Positions 48,391 through 60,783 of a DNA stretch of 64,000 bases are shown piece by piece. Every line of letters begins with the position of its first letter. The stretch's first letter is position 1. Origin of the DNA: Pithys albifrons albifrons (Eukaryota; Chordata; Aves; Passeriformes; Thamnophilidae); contig NC_092471.1 in the NCBI RefSeq assembly GCF_047495875.1, positions 4,857,001-4,921,000 of the forward strand, read 5' to 3'. The notes under the pieces are model-generated. The model was not told the DNA's origin. It saw only the letters and a program-made list of their open reading frames with translations, and searched no databases. The position numbers were made by a program, and so were the translations under genes.

Positions 48391-51300
48391 AAATGGAGAA
48401 AGGTAAGGATAGTTCAGCTTTTCCTCTTAGAAAAGCAGATTCTTATAAAGTAAGGATGCTGACTGTTCTTCATCTATCAGACCATGAAAGAAGAGCAAGT
48501 TAAAAACACACAAGGGTTGCTGTAAGAATGTTAACAAAAGACTAGTTTTATGAATTTTTCAAAGCACATTCCATCATGAACTCACATATTCTGTGCACTG
48601 AAGAGCTTCTTTTCTAAGCTTGTATTTGTGGTCATCTCGGCATGTTGCCCTTGAAGAAAATGTGCAAGAAGTTTGCATGTCTGAAAACAAGGGGAACATT
48701 TGGAAAACGAAACAACAGAACAACCCAACCCTGGCAATAGCTTAGTGCTTGAAACACTGAGGAAACAACTGCCCTAAAACTGTACCTGCCTCCAGACACA
48801 TTAAAAAGGCATTCTAGTGACTGCCCCTTCCAGAGTAACTGGAAGCCACATATCTCGTGGAATGATGGTGAAGTTTTGTTTCTGTGTTTTCGCATTTTTA
48901 ATAGGCAAATTTCCTTTCTCAGAAGGATTTTGTGAATTCTACAACACCTAGGAAGGCTAAGAACAAACTGTGAAGATTAGATAGTTTGTAGATTTTTCTC
49001 TCTGCTTATTAGGCACAGTGAGCTTGATCTAAATGAGTTCTGCATTCTCCTTTTATTTTTCTCCCTATAATCTCTCTTACTTGCACGTAATTCACACATG
49101 AAAAGAAAAAGCTTAACAAAAGAAAAACTGAAAAATCATTGTTCTGCTTTAGATGCTCAATGCCTTGAGTGGTTCCCAACCCACAAGTGCTTCTTTATTC
49201 CTTTCATTCTGATTACCATTTAACCATCAAACAAAATAACCAGCAAAGGACATAAGTTATGCAATATATGACATTCCCCCGGAAATATTAAGTAGCTTTT
49301 ACAATAAGTAATTTGACAATGCTGAGAAGCAGATAGAAGCAATTAACATCAAGTTGTTACTTTTCTCCAAAGGAAAATATTTGTTTAATTCCACCATTCA
49401 AATAAAAAGAGGAATATAATTACAACAGTGTTTTATAGCTGCCTGTCCAGACTAACAAAAGCACAGTCCTGTCTCTCTGGAGTCCTATTCAATATTTATG
49501 TGGAATGGAAGCGAGTTGGGAGAAGAACTTGTCTAACTGTTGCCTTTCCCACATTCCATGAAAAACCACCACACCAGATTTTAAATTCTGTAAACTACAC
49601 ACACTGGGGACTTTTCAATAAATACATGACTATCTGAAGATAAGCAAATTAAAATATTAATTTTCCTATCTTTTATAGTTAAGCTGCCAATTTTAGTATG
49701 TGCTTGTTCTGCAGTGGGTCACATTGCAATCCTCCATACTCTGTTGCCAGCTGTGAATTAAGACTGTACCAAATGGGATTTTCATCAAGACAAGGCCAGC
49801 AAATCAAGACTATTACCAATAATCCCTAAAAAACATGGCAGAACAGTAAAGTCTTGTTTTAGCCTGCAATGACTAAGACATCTCCACCAAATTTGGGTTC
49901 TCTCACAAATAGTCATCTGTGACCACACAGGGAGCACCTACATCTTCCTACCATTGGACAAGAGCTGCCAAATTTGGAAAGAATTATGAACACACACATT
50001 AACTGGCACTTCAGTTCTTCACTGTTGAGATGGTCAAGTTACATTCAATTCAAAAGTGCTGAGGGCACTCTGTGGTCTCCTGACAGTGTTGGTCATCTGT
50101 GATGAGTCAGTTATATTCTACCAGTTGTATCAGCTAAATAGCTGTTCACAGGCCTTCAAACATGACCTGATGCCCAAAGGAAACTGTACATAGGCTTTGA
50201 GTTTGGTGTGACCCCCAGGGACACCTCTGTGCTGGGTGACCTGGCCACATGAAGAGCAGCAACATTGGCCAAGGACATAATTTTGCACCAAAGGGACTAA
50301 AGTACCTTTCAAAACATATTTTAAAATTAGGAGCACCAGGGCTGTAGATGTGACAACAGCAAGTCCTTCCCGTTTCACTTCTCATTTTCATCTCGCTGTC
50401 ATTTATTTGTATTTACAGAAAGTAGCTAATTAATTCAGAGTGCATGTTCATTGTGGGGCTGCATTTTCCTGCACACTGAATAACAACATGAGACGGGTGG
50501 AAAAACTACAAAGGGAGCAAAACCAAACAGAAATAGGTTATGAATCTTAAAATTCTTGTGTACTGAGAGAACAAAGAATGAAAGTTGATTTAATGTAAGG
50601 AATGGGATTTCCATAGACAATTCAGGCCCACCAAATGCACAAAGGTGTCTTTCAGAGAGAGTAGTGAAGTATTCATTCCAGGGCTTGATAAATCCAACTC
50701 ATTGTACTTCAAAATTTGACTGAAGGCAGCAGCTTATCACCATTAGATAATATAATACAGGGAAAAAGCAGGAACACATTAAAAGAGCTGGTTCAGTTAC
50801 AACTGCAGCTGCTTCCTGTAAATTCCATCTCTTGAATAATAAAATTATTGGGCAATTAAAAGCAATTGCCACTTCTGTTTTCCTACTGATAAACATTACA
50901 AAAACCCTCAAACCACTGCTTTTTCCTGTTTATAGGAAAGATCATCATCATCATCAGGCAAACTGGTTGGTCACACTGGATTTGCACTGCAAGCCTAAAA
51001 AAAGAGCTGCAATAGGAATGGCTGGTTAAAGAGCAGATAATCCATGCTGGTAAAACACAGCATCACAAATACCCTGCCTGACTGAGCAAGTTCTCAACAC
51101 CTTCATGGATGGTGCTTTTAGTGAAACCTGTTGTCAAACTCCAGTGCCAGATTCAGTACATTTCATGTACCTGTGAGAAACTCCTACGTGTAATGGTAAT
51201 GGTGCACTGCTGGGCAAAAACTCCCAGCAAATCAGGTCTTTTTTTAAATTTAATTTAATAATCTTGAGATATATTGTTCAGCATGCCTTTACAGGTGGCA

Positions 51301-51393
51301 CCATGCAGCCCAGTAAGCTCAGCTCTGGCACTGCCAGCCACAGGCCACTGGCTCTGCACAGGCATTGGCACGTCAGCCTAGCTCTGAACTCAC

Positions 51394-51585
51394 CAGTCTG
51401 CAGCTCTCTTTTAGCTCGCTCAGTTGTGCAGGGACTTTTTCCTGATGACGTGTTGGATCTGTACTAGTAGCAAGAGTGGGGCTGGGGGCTCTGGGGTCTC
51501 CTATTCCCAGTGCCAGCAGCTGGAAAACCAGGAATGCCAGGACCAGCCTCAGTGTAGCCAGGCTAAAGCCAGCCACCGAGGACAT
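51394..51585 (-). other. Candidate signal-peptide first exon, unknown product
   Basis: On the minus strand 64 codons run from an ATG at 51585 to a donor-like CTG|GTGAGT (intron bases 51388-51393). Residues 10-27 form a hydrophobic core (LATLRLVLAFLVFQLLAL) followed by GIGDPRAPSP, which looks like a signal peptide and a Pro-rich mature start. An upstream in-frame ATG is also available, as the open frame continues to 51684. No family is recognised and no partner exon was found. Confidence 0.2.
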
Positions 51586-53689
51586 GCACATTGCATGCAT
51601 AGAATATTCATATTCCAACAGACTTGCACCCTGATCAGCCAGAGAAGGGAACAGAATGAGGCTTTTGATCATGTTTGTGGCCACCAGAGTGCTGAATGTT
51701 TCAGTTTAGACCTTCTCAGAGAGATGTGTGTGTGCACCTACTACAAACCAATGCCCAGCCTCTCCCGCAGCATCTCCATCAAACTGCCATACCCATGACC
51801 TTCACCAGTAGCTAGTGAATAATTAAGTTCAGCTTCTTTTTTTATATATTTATATTTAACTGTTCAATAACAATTTCTCAATTTTCAAGCAAATACATTT
51901 TGCAAGAAGTTCTGAATTTCTGTCCTTCTCATACGCAAAGATTATTTGCTGCTATGCTGGTTCAAAATGCTTGTGCTGAAAAGGAATAAGGCAGCATTTT
52001 CACAGGCCAGATACTGTAGGACTTACCTGACAGAGCACAGGCAAGATAATGGTGATCAGCCATCAACAGGTCAGTAACAAGACCTCTTCATCAGCCACAG
52101 GCTCCATCACAGTGTGCATGATAAATTTTGTCACCTGAAGTGGGATGAAAGGTAATGTAAAATTTATTAGTACTAGGTAAAAACAGAAACTCTTTGGATA
52201 AAAGTTGCAGAGTGTGTGGCACAGAAAAGACTTGTTTTCCTCTCCCATTTCAGACTGTAGCACATATTTAACTTTTTAACAAAATTTTCACCCCTTAGTC
52301 TAAAAATTCTGTAATTTTTCAAACTTAAAAAGTGATATCAAATACAGAGTAATGGAAATGCAGAATGATAGGGCTCTACTTCTGATCATGGTATGTCTAA
52401 TGACCAATTGATTGATTGACAATAAATGAAGACTAAAAGTAAATAAAAAGAATTTGAGGTGATAATTAACTGATCACAAAAAAAAAAATCAAATAAATAG
52501 CACTCTTTTGGGGAAATTTCTGATGGATTCACATTGGTAGATAGTTAGGGGAGGTGATCTGCTGAAAATGTCAAAGATCTTTACCCTCTGCTCTAATACA
52601 CAACTCCAAACTTTGATGTTCAGCAAATACAAAAATAAACCAAATGAAAATTCAGACTTTAAAAGAGCAATTTTCTCTAACAGTCTTAATAGTTAAAAAT
52701 TCCTAGAACACCTTGAATGCTAAAAGAAATAGGAAATATAAGAAAATGTGCCTTTTAGCAATGTTTCAAGGCAGATCATTATTCTGTACTGCATTATACA
52801 AGAGCAGGAACTAATGGGAGTGGGAAGAGGCTGGTCCCCATCACACACAGGCTGAAGCAGTTTCTTTACTATATCATCACAGGGAAAGGAGAGTCTGAAA
52901 CCCAGTTCTCTCACCAATCTCCCAGGTTACTTCTGCTTCATGCTTCTAACATGCTTATGCAGTGAACTGCACATTTCTGGGTCAAGGCAGGATTAAGGTG
53001 TACACATATATTTGAAATATGAAAGACTGCATCTCCAGTTCCAAACTCCAACTTTCAGAGCAGATAGACACAGAGGGACTGACAGAGATGTCTGACTAAC
53101 ATTAGAAAATAGGAAAAACAGGAATGGTGGAGTGTGAACTGGCCAGAGGCCACAGAAGTGAGTGATTTCCATGTTCAGCAAACAAACCTGCTTGCTGTAT
53201 TACCCCTTTCAAAGCAGCAGCTCTTGTCTCCATTTACAGCTAATCTGCTAAAACAGACCAAAGAAGTGTTGTGAAAGTAAAAACCACTGAATGTTACAGT
53301 CATTTTACAAGCAACATTTAATTTTACTGTGTTAACGTGTTGAGCTGAGCAATGGAAGGAAACACAATCAAATACTCATTGTATTTAAAGAGCCTCAGAA
53401 AGATCAATTATCTTTATATGGATAAGAAGCTGCTATCGATTTCAACAGTGTTATTCAAATTCCATTTAAGCAATAAATTGCACTGCTTTTTATCACAAGA
53501 GTAATGCATTATACTGGTGCAACCCAATATTTAACACTGTGCAGGGTAGAGAGCAAGCAGAGACCAGTTATGGTGACGGGGAAATCTCTGCAACATCGAT
53601 CTGAGTGGAGCCTGAAACAGAGCTCTTTCTCAGCATTCCTACAAAGAGACTGGGTAGAAACATGGCATCTCTGAAAGATGGAAGGTAAA

Positions 53690-54152
53690 ACTTGCTTCGA
53701 GATGGCAGCCATTCAGTACATGGGCCAGACCACCTCTGTACAGATGTGTTGGACAAAGGAAAATCACTTCCAGCAAATCATGCAAGCAGGGCTGCATCAC
53801 ACACAACAGAGAACCTGAGAAGACAAACACCATCAATCCTGACATTCTCCTCCTTCCTCCCACATTATACTGACCATGATGCCATATGGTCTGGAATATC
53901 CCTCTGGTAAGTTGGAGTCACCTGCCCTGGCTGTGTCTCCTCACAGCCCCCTGAACCCTCAAATTCCTTGCCAGCGTGTTCATGCAAGAAGCAGAAACAG
54001 CCTTGACTCTGCATAACAAATATAAGCAAATCTGCTCAGCAATAACAAAAACATCTCAATTATCACCTCTGTGTTCAGCACAAATTCAAAAACACAGTCC
54101 CATACCATCCAATTGGAAAAAAATCAACTCTATCGCAGCCAAAACCAGCACA
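53690..54152 (-). mobile_element. Decayed avian solo LTR, reverse orientation
   Basis: Read on the minus strand it starts near TGTGCTGGTTTTGGCTGCGA. It continues through a block matching GGGATATTCCAGACCATATGG, a CATGGTCAGTATAA promoter-like stretch, and GGATTGATGGTGTTTGTCTTC with GTGTGATGCAGCCCTGCTTGC. That order is the one I recall for a common LTR family of bird endogenous retroviruses. No gag, pol or env sequence adjoins it. The start is well placed, but the 3' end, near 53690, is uncertain because similarity fades. Open frames here are by-products of the repeat. Confidence 0.72.
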
Positions 54153-57100
54153 TTCATCTACCTCCAAGTCCTCTACTTGTGGAATTTAACTGGTTTTACA
54201 GGTTGTATAAAATCTTCAGCATGAAGGATAATATTTTGACCAGAAGTTTGGAAAAAAATCACATATTTGCCTGCAGAAGAACACTAATAATAAGGAGGAG
54301 GCAGCATCTTACTGCACTCATCACCACAGCATACTGGAGGACATTCACCTTCAGCTGAAGAACTCCTACACTGAAATGGGATGCTTGTCCCAAGCTCTTC
54401 ACACCCTGAATCCTTCTTCAAGGATAGCCAGATGCCACAAAGTTACTATTTCTTTACTGTCTGTCTAATAAATCTATACTATGCATTTGTAATTGTCCTG
54501 ATCTGTGTTACATTTTGACTGAGTGCCTGTAAATAACCCTGTTGTCAATAGCAAACACAGCAACAACTGCAGGTATGCAGTGGGTTTGATGTGAAAAATG
54601 AAAAATCAATGTAATATGCCCTTACTGTAGGCACCTGCAGATAACATCCAATAGAATTGATTAAGTTCTACACAATAGATAATAAAGCCAATTAAAACCC
54701 GACTGGAACACTACAGTGCAGCTCCACATTTAAATGCAGAGGTAAAGACAAAGGAAGAAGAAATTAAAATAAAAGCTTAGATATGACTAATGGAGGAAGG
54801 TGGCAATCTGCATCTAGATAAAGGTTTATTATTGCCCCACAAAGTGAAAAGACATACACATATTTTACTCATTCTGAACAGCAAAAGTTTAACTTCCTAC
54901 ATTGCAGCATAGCTTTGACATATTTCTTAAATTAAATAAAAATCCACATATGCATGTGGGTCTGCTGAGATAGAACAATTTCCTATTATTCTGCTCCTAG
55001 ATAATCACAATTTTAGATTACAGATTTAATGATTTTATAAGCTTCAAGCAAAGTACCCAAAACAACACCTGAAACCAGAATGAAAACAGTAAAATTAGTA
55101 CCAGACAATCTTTAATATGACATTTCCTGCATTCCCTCCAATTCTGGGACTCCATTTTGGTGAAAGTTTCCATACTGACTACATGTACACCCTTATAATT
55201 ATAACTGCCACTTTAAAAGGAAGAATGTGATGAAGGAACAAAAGGAAGAAAGCAAGAAGGGGGAAAAAACATTTCTTACTTTAATTGGGTATTGCAGAAG
55301 AAACTCTATCCTGAATATATCTCTGAAAAACAACCAATTCTCAGTTTCATTTCTCTTGTCTGTTCCTACAAGCTCATTCCTTAAAAGCATGAACCAAACA
55401 GAACAATCTAGTTTGCATAGGAGGGGATGAGACTGGAAACAACAAATGCCTCTCATTAGCGGGGAAAACTTTCAGAAGAATAAAAAGGTCACAGATGGTT
55501 GTAAGCAAGACAATGTTAGAGACTTATCCAAAATTATAAGTTAGAAAGTTCAGAAATAATATTTTTCATTGTGCTATTACCAAAGAACACTTGAGACAGG
55601 AGTAAAGTTTGATGCCCTTCAAAATAAACTTCAGAACAGCAGGGGCAGAAGAAACGCTTGTGTGTTGTGTAACTCTCACAGCAACTGTGTCAGGCTGAGA
55701 TGCCTCGTAATCCTGAGCAAACACAGTGCCCTCGCTGAGCAATGGAGCAATTTGCTAACCTAAGGGCTGCTGGATTAGAAAAAGGCTACATCTACCTTCT
55801 TGTTATCTGGTTTTTTTTCCCCTGGATAATCTTCCTTGTTCCCTTCAAGATGCACCTGTTCCTTTGGCCACACAATGTCCTTCCAGTGACAGTTCTTGGA
55901 TGGGGCTCTTGATTCAAGTCATGCAGAACAGGCAAGCACCAGACCAGTGGAGATGACCAATGGTGGAGTCCTGCTCCTGGAATCATGGCAAAGACTGATG
56001 CCTTCAATTCAGAACCACTTAACATCTTCCTTCTATATTCTTGGTATCCTCTGTCATACATCTGTGATGCATTTTTAACTGGGCAAGTATTTAGCCACAG
56101 TTTAAAGAGGAACAGGAAGCCAATGAATTTCCTGGGTCCTTATTTTGAAGAACTTGTGTTTGATTTCTGTGTGGTGTTTCCTGCTTTGACCAGCTGCATT
56201 CTACACCAGACTTTGAGAGGTCAAACAAACGGCAGAAGAACTGTAGTCCTGCAGAGACTGGACATTGGTAACTGGGCCATACAATTTCTGCCTGGCCAGC
56301 TGCTGGTTCTGCTGCTGTCTTGGGCAGCCCAACAACTACCTGCCCAGCTGAGCTGACTGAGTCACCTTCAACCCACCTGAACCTGGCTTGTGGGACTAGA
56401 AACTGCTTCTGGTTTTTAACAGAGTGTTTTATAAGCAAGGACTAACCCTACAATGTGTCAGAGGGATGTTGGTGTGGAGTATAACACCAAGACAGCACAC
56501 TACAGTGCAAGTGCAGCAGCAAAATGAACCTGGCCTTGAAAAGCTGAAAAAGCATTTTGGTTGAGGTCTGGTGTGTTCTACACGAATGTTGCCACTCAAC
56601 CTTTTATACATATACATTGCCACTACCACTGCTCAGGACACTGTGTTAACTTGAGCATAACATAAATCAGTTTAAAACTTAGGATAAAATAAATTCTTCT
56701 AACAAAAAAAAATTCAAACTGCCTGTATTTTCTTTTGTGCATAAACTTCATAAGAAGACAGATAAAACACAGTTCTATACAATATATCCATTTCTTGTGA
56801 AAAGATACCGTGAGTGACAATTCTCATGTGGTCTTGAGAGCAAGTTGTCTAATGAATAGCAAGAGCTCTTTTAATGTTAATGAAAACATCCTGTCTAACT
56901 CTTCTTCAGACAATGTCTTTCACTCTGACTATCACCTTTTAAGTTGCCACAATTCCCTCATCTGAAGGAACAGCTGAGCTTGTCAGCGGTCTAGTTGCAA
57001 TGTCAGAGATTAGCTGAACTGCTCCTGTTACTGTTAATGGAGTTACCTATTAAATCCCTACATGTTGGGTTGTCAAGATTTTATTAAGCAATAATATCTT

Positions 57101-60100
57101 TACAGCTATTCCAGCTACCAAAGGTTTAAAATGAATGGTCTGGTTTTCTCTCCTTATATTAGAAAAAATGAAGTCTTCCCTTTGACATTTTAAAAATCTA
57201 TCTCATATCTATTTCCAATAAACAGAATTTTCAAGGGCTTAGTGGGTATTGTGATGACATCCAAATAGCATAAAAAGAGATTATAACTTTCAGTGATTTG
57301 ATGGAGAATTTTACTAGTGAAATAACATGCAAAACTATGTGAAAAGCTCTAGATTTTTCTTTCCCACATGCACATATGTATCAACTCTAACTGACATTTT
57401 AGGTATTATGTACAAAAGAAGAAAGCAGCAGACTTCAGATGAATTAACATGCTATCTTCCTGCTAAGGGAGAATAAGGAATCTTATAGTCTTGCTGTATA
57501 TCTGCAGAATTTATCCTTTTCCTACTAACTTTAAATCTCTGCTACCCATATGTAGCAAGTCCATCTGTTTGTACTAAATTTGACTATGAAATATTTCCAT
57601 GCATATCATAATTACATATTGATCTTGAATATATTTATTCTTGCACATGCAAATATTCTATTGGAGTTTTCTGGACAACCTTCTTATGGTAATTAGTGGT
57701 TAGAAGAGCTGTGAAAATAATCTCATAATGATAAGAAGGAAAACAGACTTTTCAGAACATCCACGGTTTTGGTTTTCCTGTTTCAGGTTATTTTCCCCTG
57801 GTTTTCAATAAAATAGTTATCAATGCAGTAAACAGAGAAGAGAATATGAAATTGTGTCTATGGCAACCATATTATAACTCTCTACTTTGTATGTCTTTGA
57901 CTTTTCAATAGATTCTTGTATTCACACTCATTTCTTCCTGTAAACAGGTCACTTAAAATGTCTCCCAGAATTGTTCCAGAATTGCTATCAACTACAAAAC
58001 TGGATCTGTAAGTTCTCATCTGAAAATGAAAGAGTCTTTTCAGGAAGAAAAATGAACTAATTGATTCCTAGAAAGCTTCTGCTCTTGGTATCTGGCACCA
58101 AACTTTCTTACCTGTAGACCATTACTACCAGAGGAAGAATCCAGGAAAAAACCAAAGCATGCAGTTGTTTGCTAACTTGTAGGAACTCAAAGTTCTGGGG
58201 AAGGGAGAGGTGGGGAAGTCACAGGGCAAGGCTTTAAATATGAGACTTCAAAGACCAGAAGTCTTCAAAAAGCATTTTGGTGTGATGGGCTGAAAGCCTT
58301 TGCTGTTCACTTGACCCATCCCAATTCTGCTGCTGTACCTGGGGCCTTCTAAGTCCTTTTCCTAGGCAATGAAAAGGGGAATTTGCCTCAACAATAGTCA
58401 TCAGACTGTCTGGGTTCTCTGTGCATGTTCTCCTTCCACCCATGTTCAAGTTAGTTATACAGAATACAGGACATGAGATCCCATGTGAAATACAGTGGAT
58501 TTAATCTATGCTGCCATAGACATCACATGTCTCATGCTGGGTTGAGATCACACAAATCCAAACCATTTTTATCATACTATAATTATGTTCACAGATCAAC
58601 CAGGCTCTGTGGCTGCCACAGATTCCATTGCCTGCTGAATATAACACATATTGAAATGTATTTCATAACACAACACAGAGATTTCAGCTTTAATGGGGAC
58701 TTTTAGTTGTTGTTGTTTTTAGGCAAGTTAAACTCCAGTCGTGTAGGATTCGTACTTTGAAAAGACAAAACATCATTGCCTATGTTTCTTTCTACTGATA
58801 TAAATTTAATTTCTACTTTTAATTTGAACAAAACTTGTGTGTCTTTTGTTGGAGGTCATTTGGGTTTGGATTTTTTTTTCCATTAGCCAGAAAAGTGCTA
58901 TCAGTGCTATCTAAAATAAAATTGATCCTTTCTGCCTTCCAAGAATGAAAAGCTGTCTTTAATATCCAGATATACTGCTGCTGATACAGTGAGCTGTTTC
59001 ATTATGGCAACATACAACAGGCATAAAGTAATTTTAAGTATTAGAAATGTCAGTGCTTTTTCAGATGGTGCTTCATTCATACTTGCCACAAGAGACTTCT
59101 AACAGTGGCATTTGGGATTAGGAAAATAAGAATTTGACATAATAAATAAAACATGCTTAGAAGGACTCTTTGCAGGTTACTACAGGAACAAAAGAATGCA
59201 TTATTTTCATGCAATAATTCAATGGCAAAAGGCTGCCAACCTGCCATGGAAACTCTTTTAACTTGTCATAAATGTTTACTATCTATTTTCAGTGAGCTAC
59301 TGATTTCTCAAACTTATTTTCTCCAAGGAACTTTCTAGAGATCTTCCCAACATTTTTTCCATGAGGTGAGCTCTGCATACCCTGCCAGCTGGGCTCAGCT
59401 GAACCCTAATTTAGATATTCTTTTATAAAAATATTAGAGCCTTTCTGGTGCTTTCAGCTTGAAGGAAGGAGTAGAACAGGGATCAATGACTTTATATTAG
59501 CTTTCACAGTCTCCTTTTGGAATCTTTTATTCCTTTAAAAACATGATGCAAGTCATTTTCATTTCAGTGTTTTAAAACAAATCCTCTCTGTTGGCCCCTA
59601 AACCATATAGAGAATTAAATCTTTACTTTTATAAAGTCTCCCCAGACTTCTCAATGCTTAATAAAAAATAATGACAGTTAAAACTGTTTTAATACTCACA
59701 TTCCAATCCTCTGCCTACCTCCCTCCTCTCCTGGGTACTGTTTTAAAACATGTTCCTTATCCTGGGCTTCCTTTTACATTCCTTAATGAGCAGCAGACTA
59801 GTCTCTTAACTGTCCTCCCCATAAATGGATTAAGTTTCACATGAAGAGAGATCCCCAGGTATGTGTTAGAAAAGCTGTAAGCAGTTGTGTGAGATGGGAT
59901 GAGAGTGGAAACATAATTCACCTGTTCCTGACAGTGAAAGCACCAACTCTCTGCAGCATTTATTTTGACTCCCAATGAAAAGACCCTTTTAACTTGTCGC
60001 ATCTTTTATTCAGCAACTCATTTTCTGCTAAGTATTAAAAGTCAGTAGGGTGTGAGGATTTGTTCCAAGGCTTGCTGAGATATTACTTACACAAAGGAGT

Positions 60101-60475
60101 TGCAGATCATTTCTGCTGAGTAAAACCATCGGGGATGTTTGAAATTCAAATGCATCTTACCCCCACCCAGCACAGAGAGTTGGTTTTTTTCCCTTCTCTT
60201 TGTTACTCTCCCCTAACCCTACTTTGTTATATGTATTTTCTGCAACTTCTATTCTTTCCACTGTAACTTTTAAATATAACAACTGTTTAAAACATTTGAG
60301 ATCATTATCTGCGTTATTGTTGCTATCTCCAAGAAAACAATTCTTCATTACAAGTGGTTTGAGTTTACATTCCTATTCAACATAATATTTCCAGGCAAAA
60401 ATGATCAAGGCTGAAGTGCATTTTCAAGACAAACCACTATAATTTTGGGTGGTTCCCTATTAGCTCAGGCCTCTC
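54153..60475. other. No recognisable gene
   Basis: AT-rich apart from a GC-richer stretch at about 55850-56400, where 123-codon (plus) and 115-codon (minus) frames overlap. That overlap argues for composition rather than coding. An unidentified dispersed repeat is possible there. Confidence 0.5.
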
Positions 60476-60783
60476 ATAGATAGATAGATAGACAGAGAGA
60501 CGGACGGACAGACAGAGAGACAGAGAGGCAGAGAGGCAGAGAGGCAGAGAGGCAGAGAGGCAGAGAGGCAGAGAGGCAGAGAGGCAGAGAGGCAGAGAGG
60601 CAGAGAGGCAGACAGGCAGACAGGCAGACAGGCAGACAGGCAGACAGGCAGACAGGCAGAGAGGCAGACAGGCAGAGAGGCAGAGAGGCAGACAGGCAGA
60701 CAGGCAGACAGGCAGACAGGCAGACAGGCAGACAGGCAGACAGGCAGACAGGCAGACAGGCAGACAGGCAGACAGATAGACAG
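60476..60783. repeat. Octanucleotide array of GAGAGGCA and GACAGGCA units
   Basis: A degenerate leader of TAGA, CAGA and CGGA units (60476-60522) runs into 31 perfect 8-bp units at 60523-60770. There are two unit types differing by one base: A (GAGAGGCA) and B (GACAGGCA). Their order is A11 B6 A1 B1 A2 B10. Because 8 is not a multiple of 3, every frame cycles over 24 bases; the minus strand stays open and would read as Cys-Leu-Ser/Pro repeats. I see no sign that it is translated. Confidence 0.96.

Larger units (their letters stand above)
41812..53689. other. No recognisable gene
   Basis: AT-rich DNA holding the simple repeats at 45.4-45.7 and 48.3 kb, the small CR1 fragment at 46.8 kb, and the unproven candidates at 44.9 and 51.4 kb. 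The 51264-51800 part is GC-richer than its flanks. Confidence 0.5.

Noticed and set aside
53692..53910. Plus-strand frame ending near a CTG|GTAAGT donor-like site, looked like an exon
   Set aside because: The sequence is the complement of a recognised LTR; the donor-like site lies inside the repeat.
55985..56438. 123-codon plus and 115-codon minus frames
   Set aside because: They overlap on opposite strands and show no recognisable motif; more likely compositional or an unidentified repeat.
57764..57795. Third AG|GT recursive-splice-like site (TTCCTGTTTCAG|GTTATT)
   Set aside because: The donor half GTTATT is poor; such sites occur often by chance in T-rich DNA.
60476..60783. CRISPR-like repeat array
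   Set aside because: No spacers; it is an uninterrupted octanucleotide tandem repeat in animal DNA.
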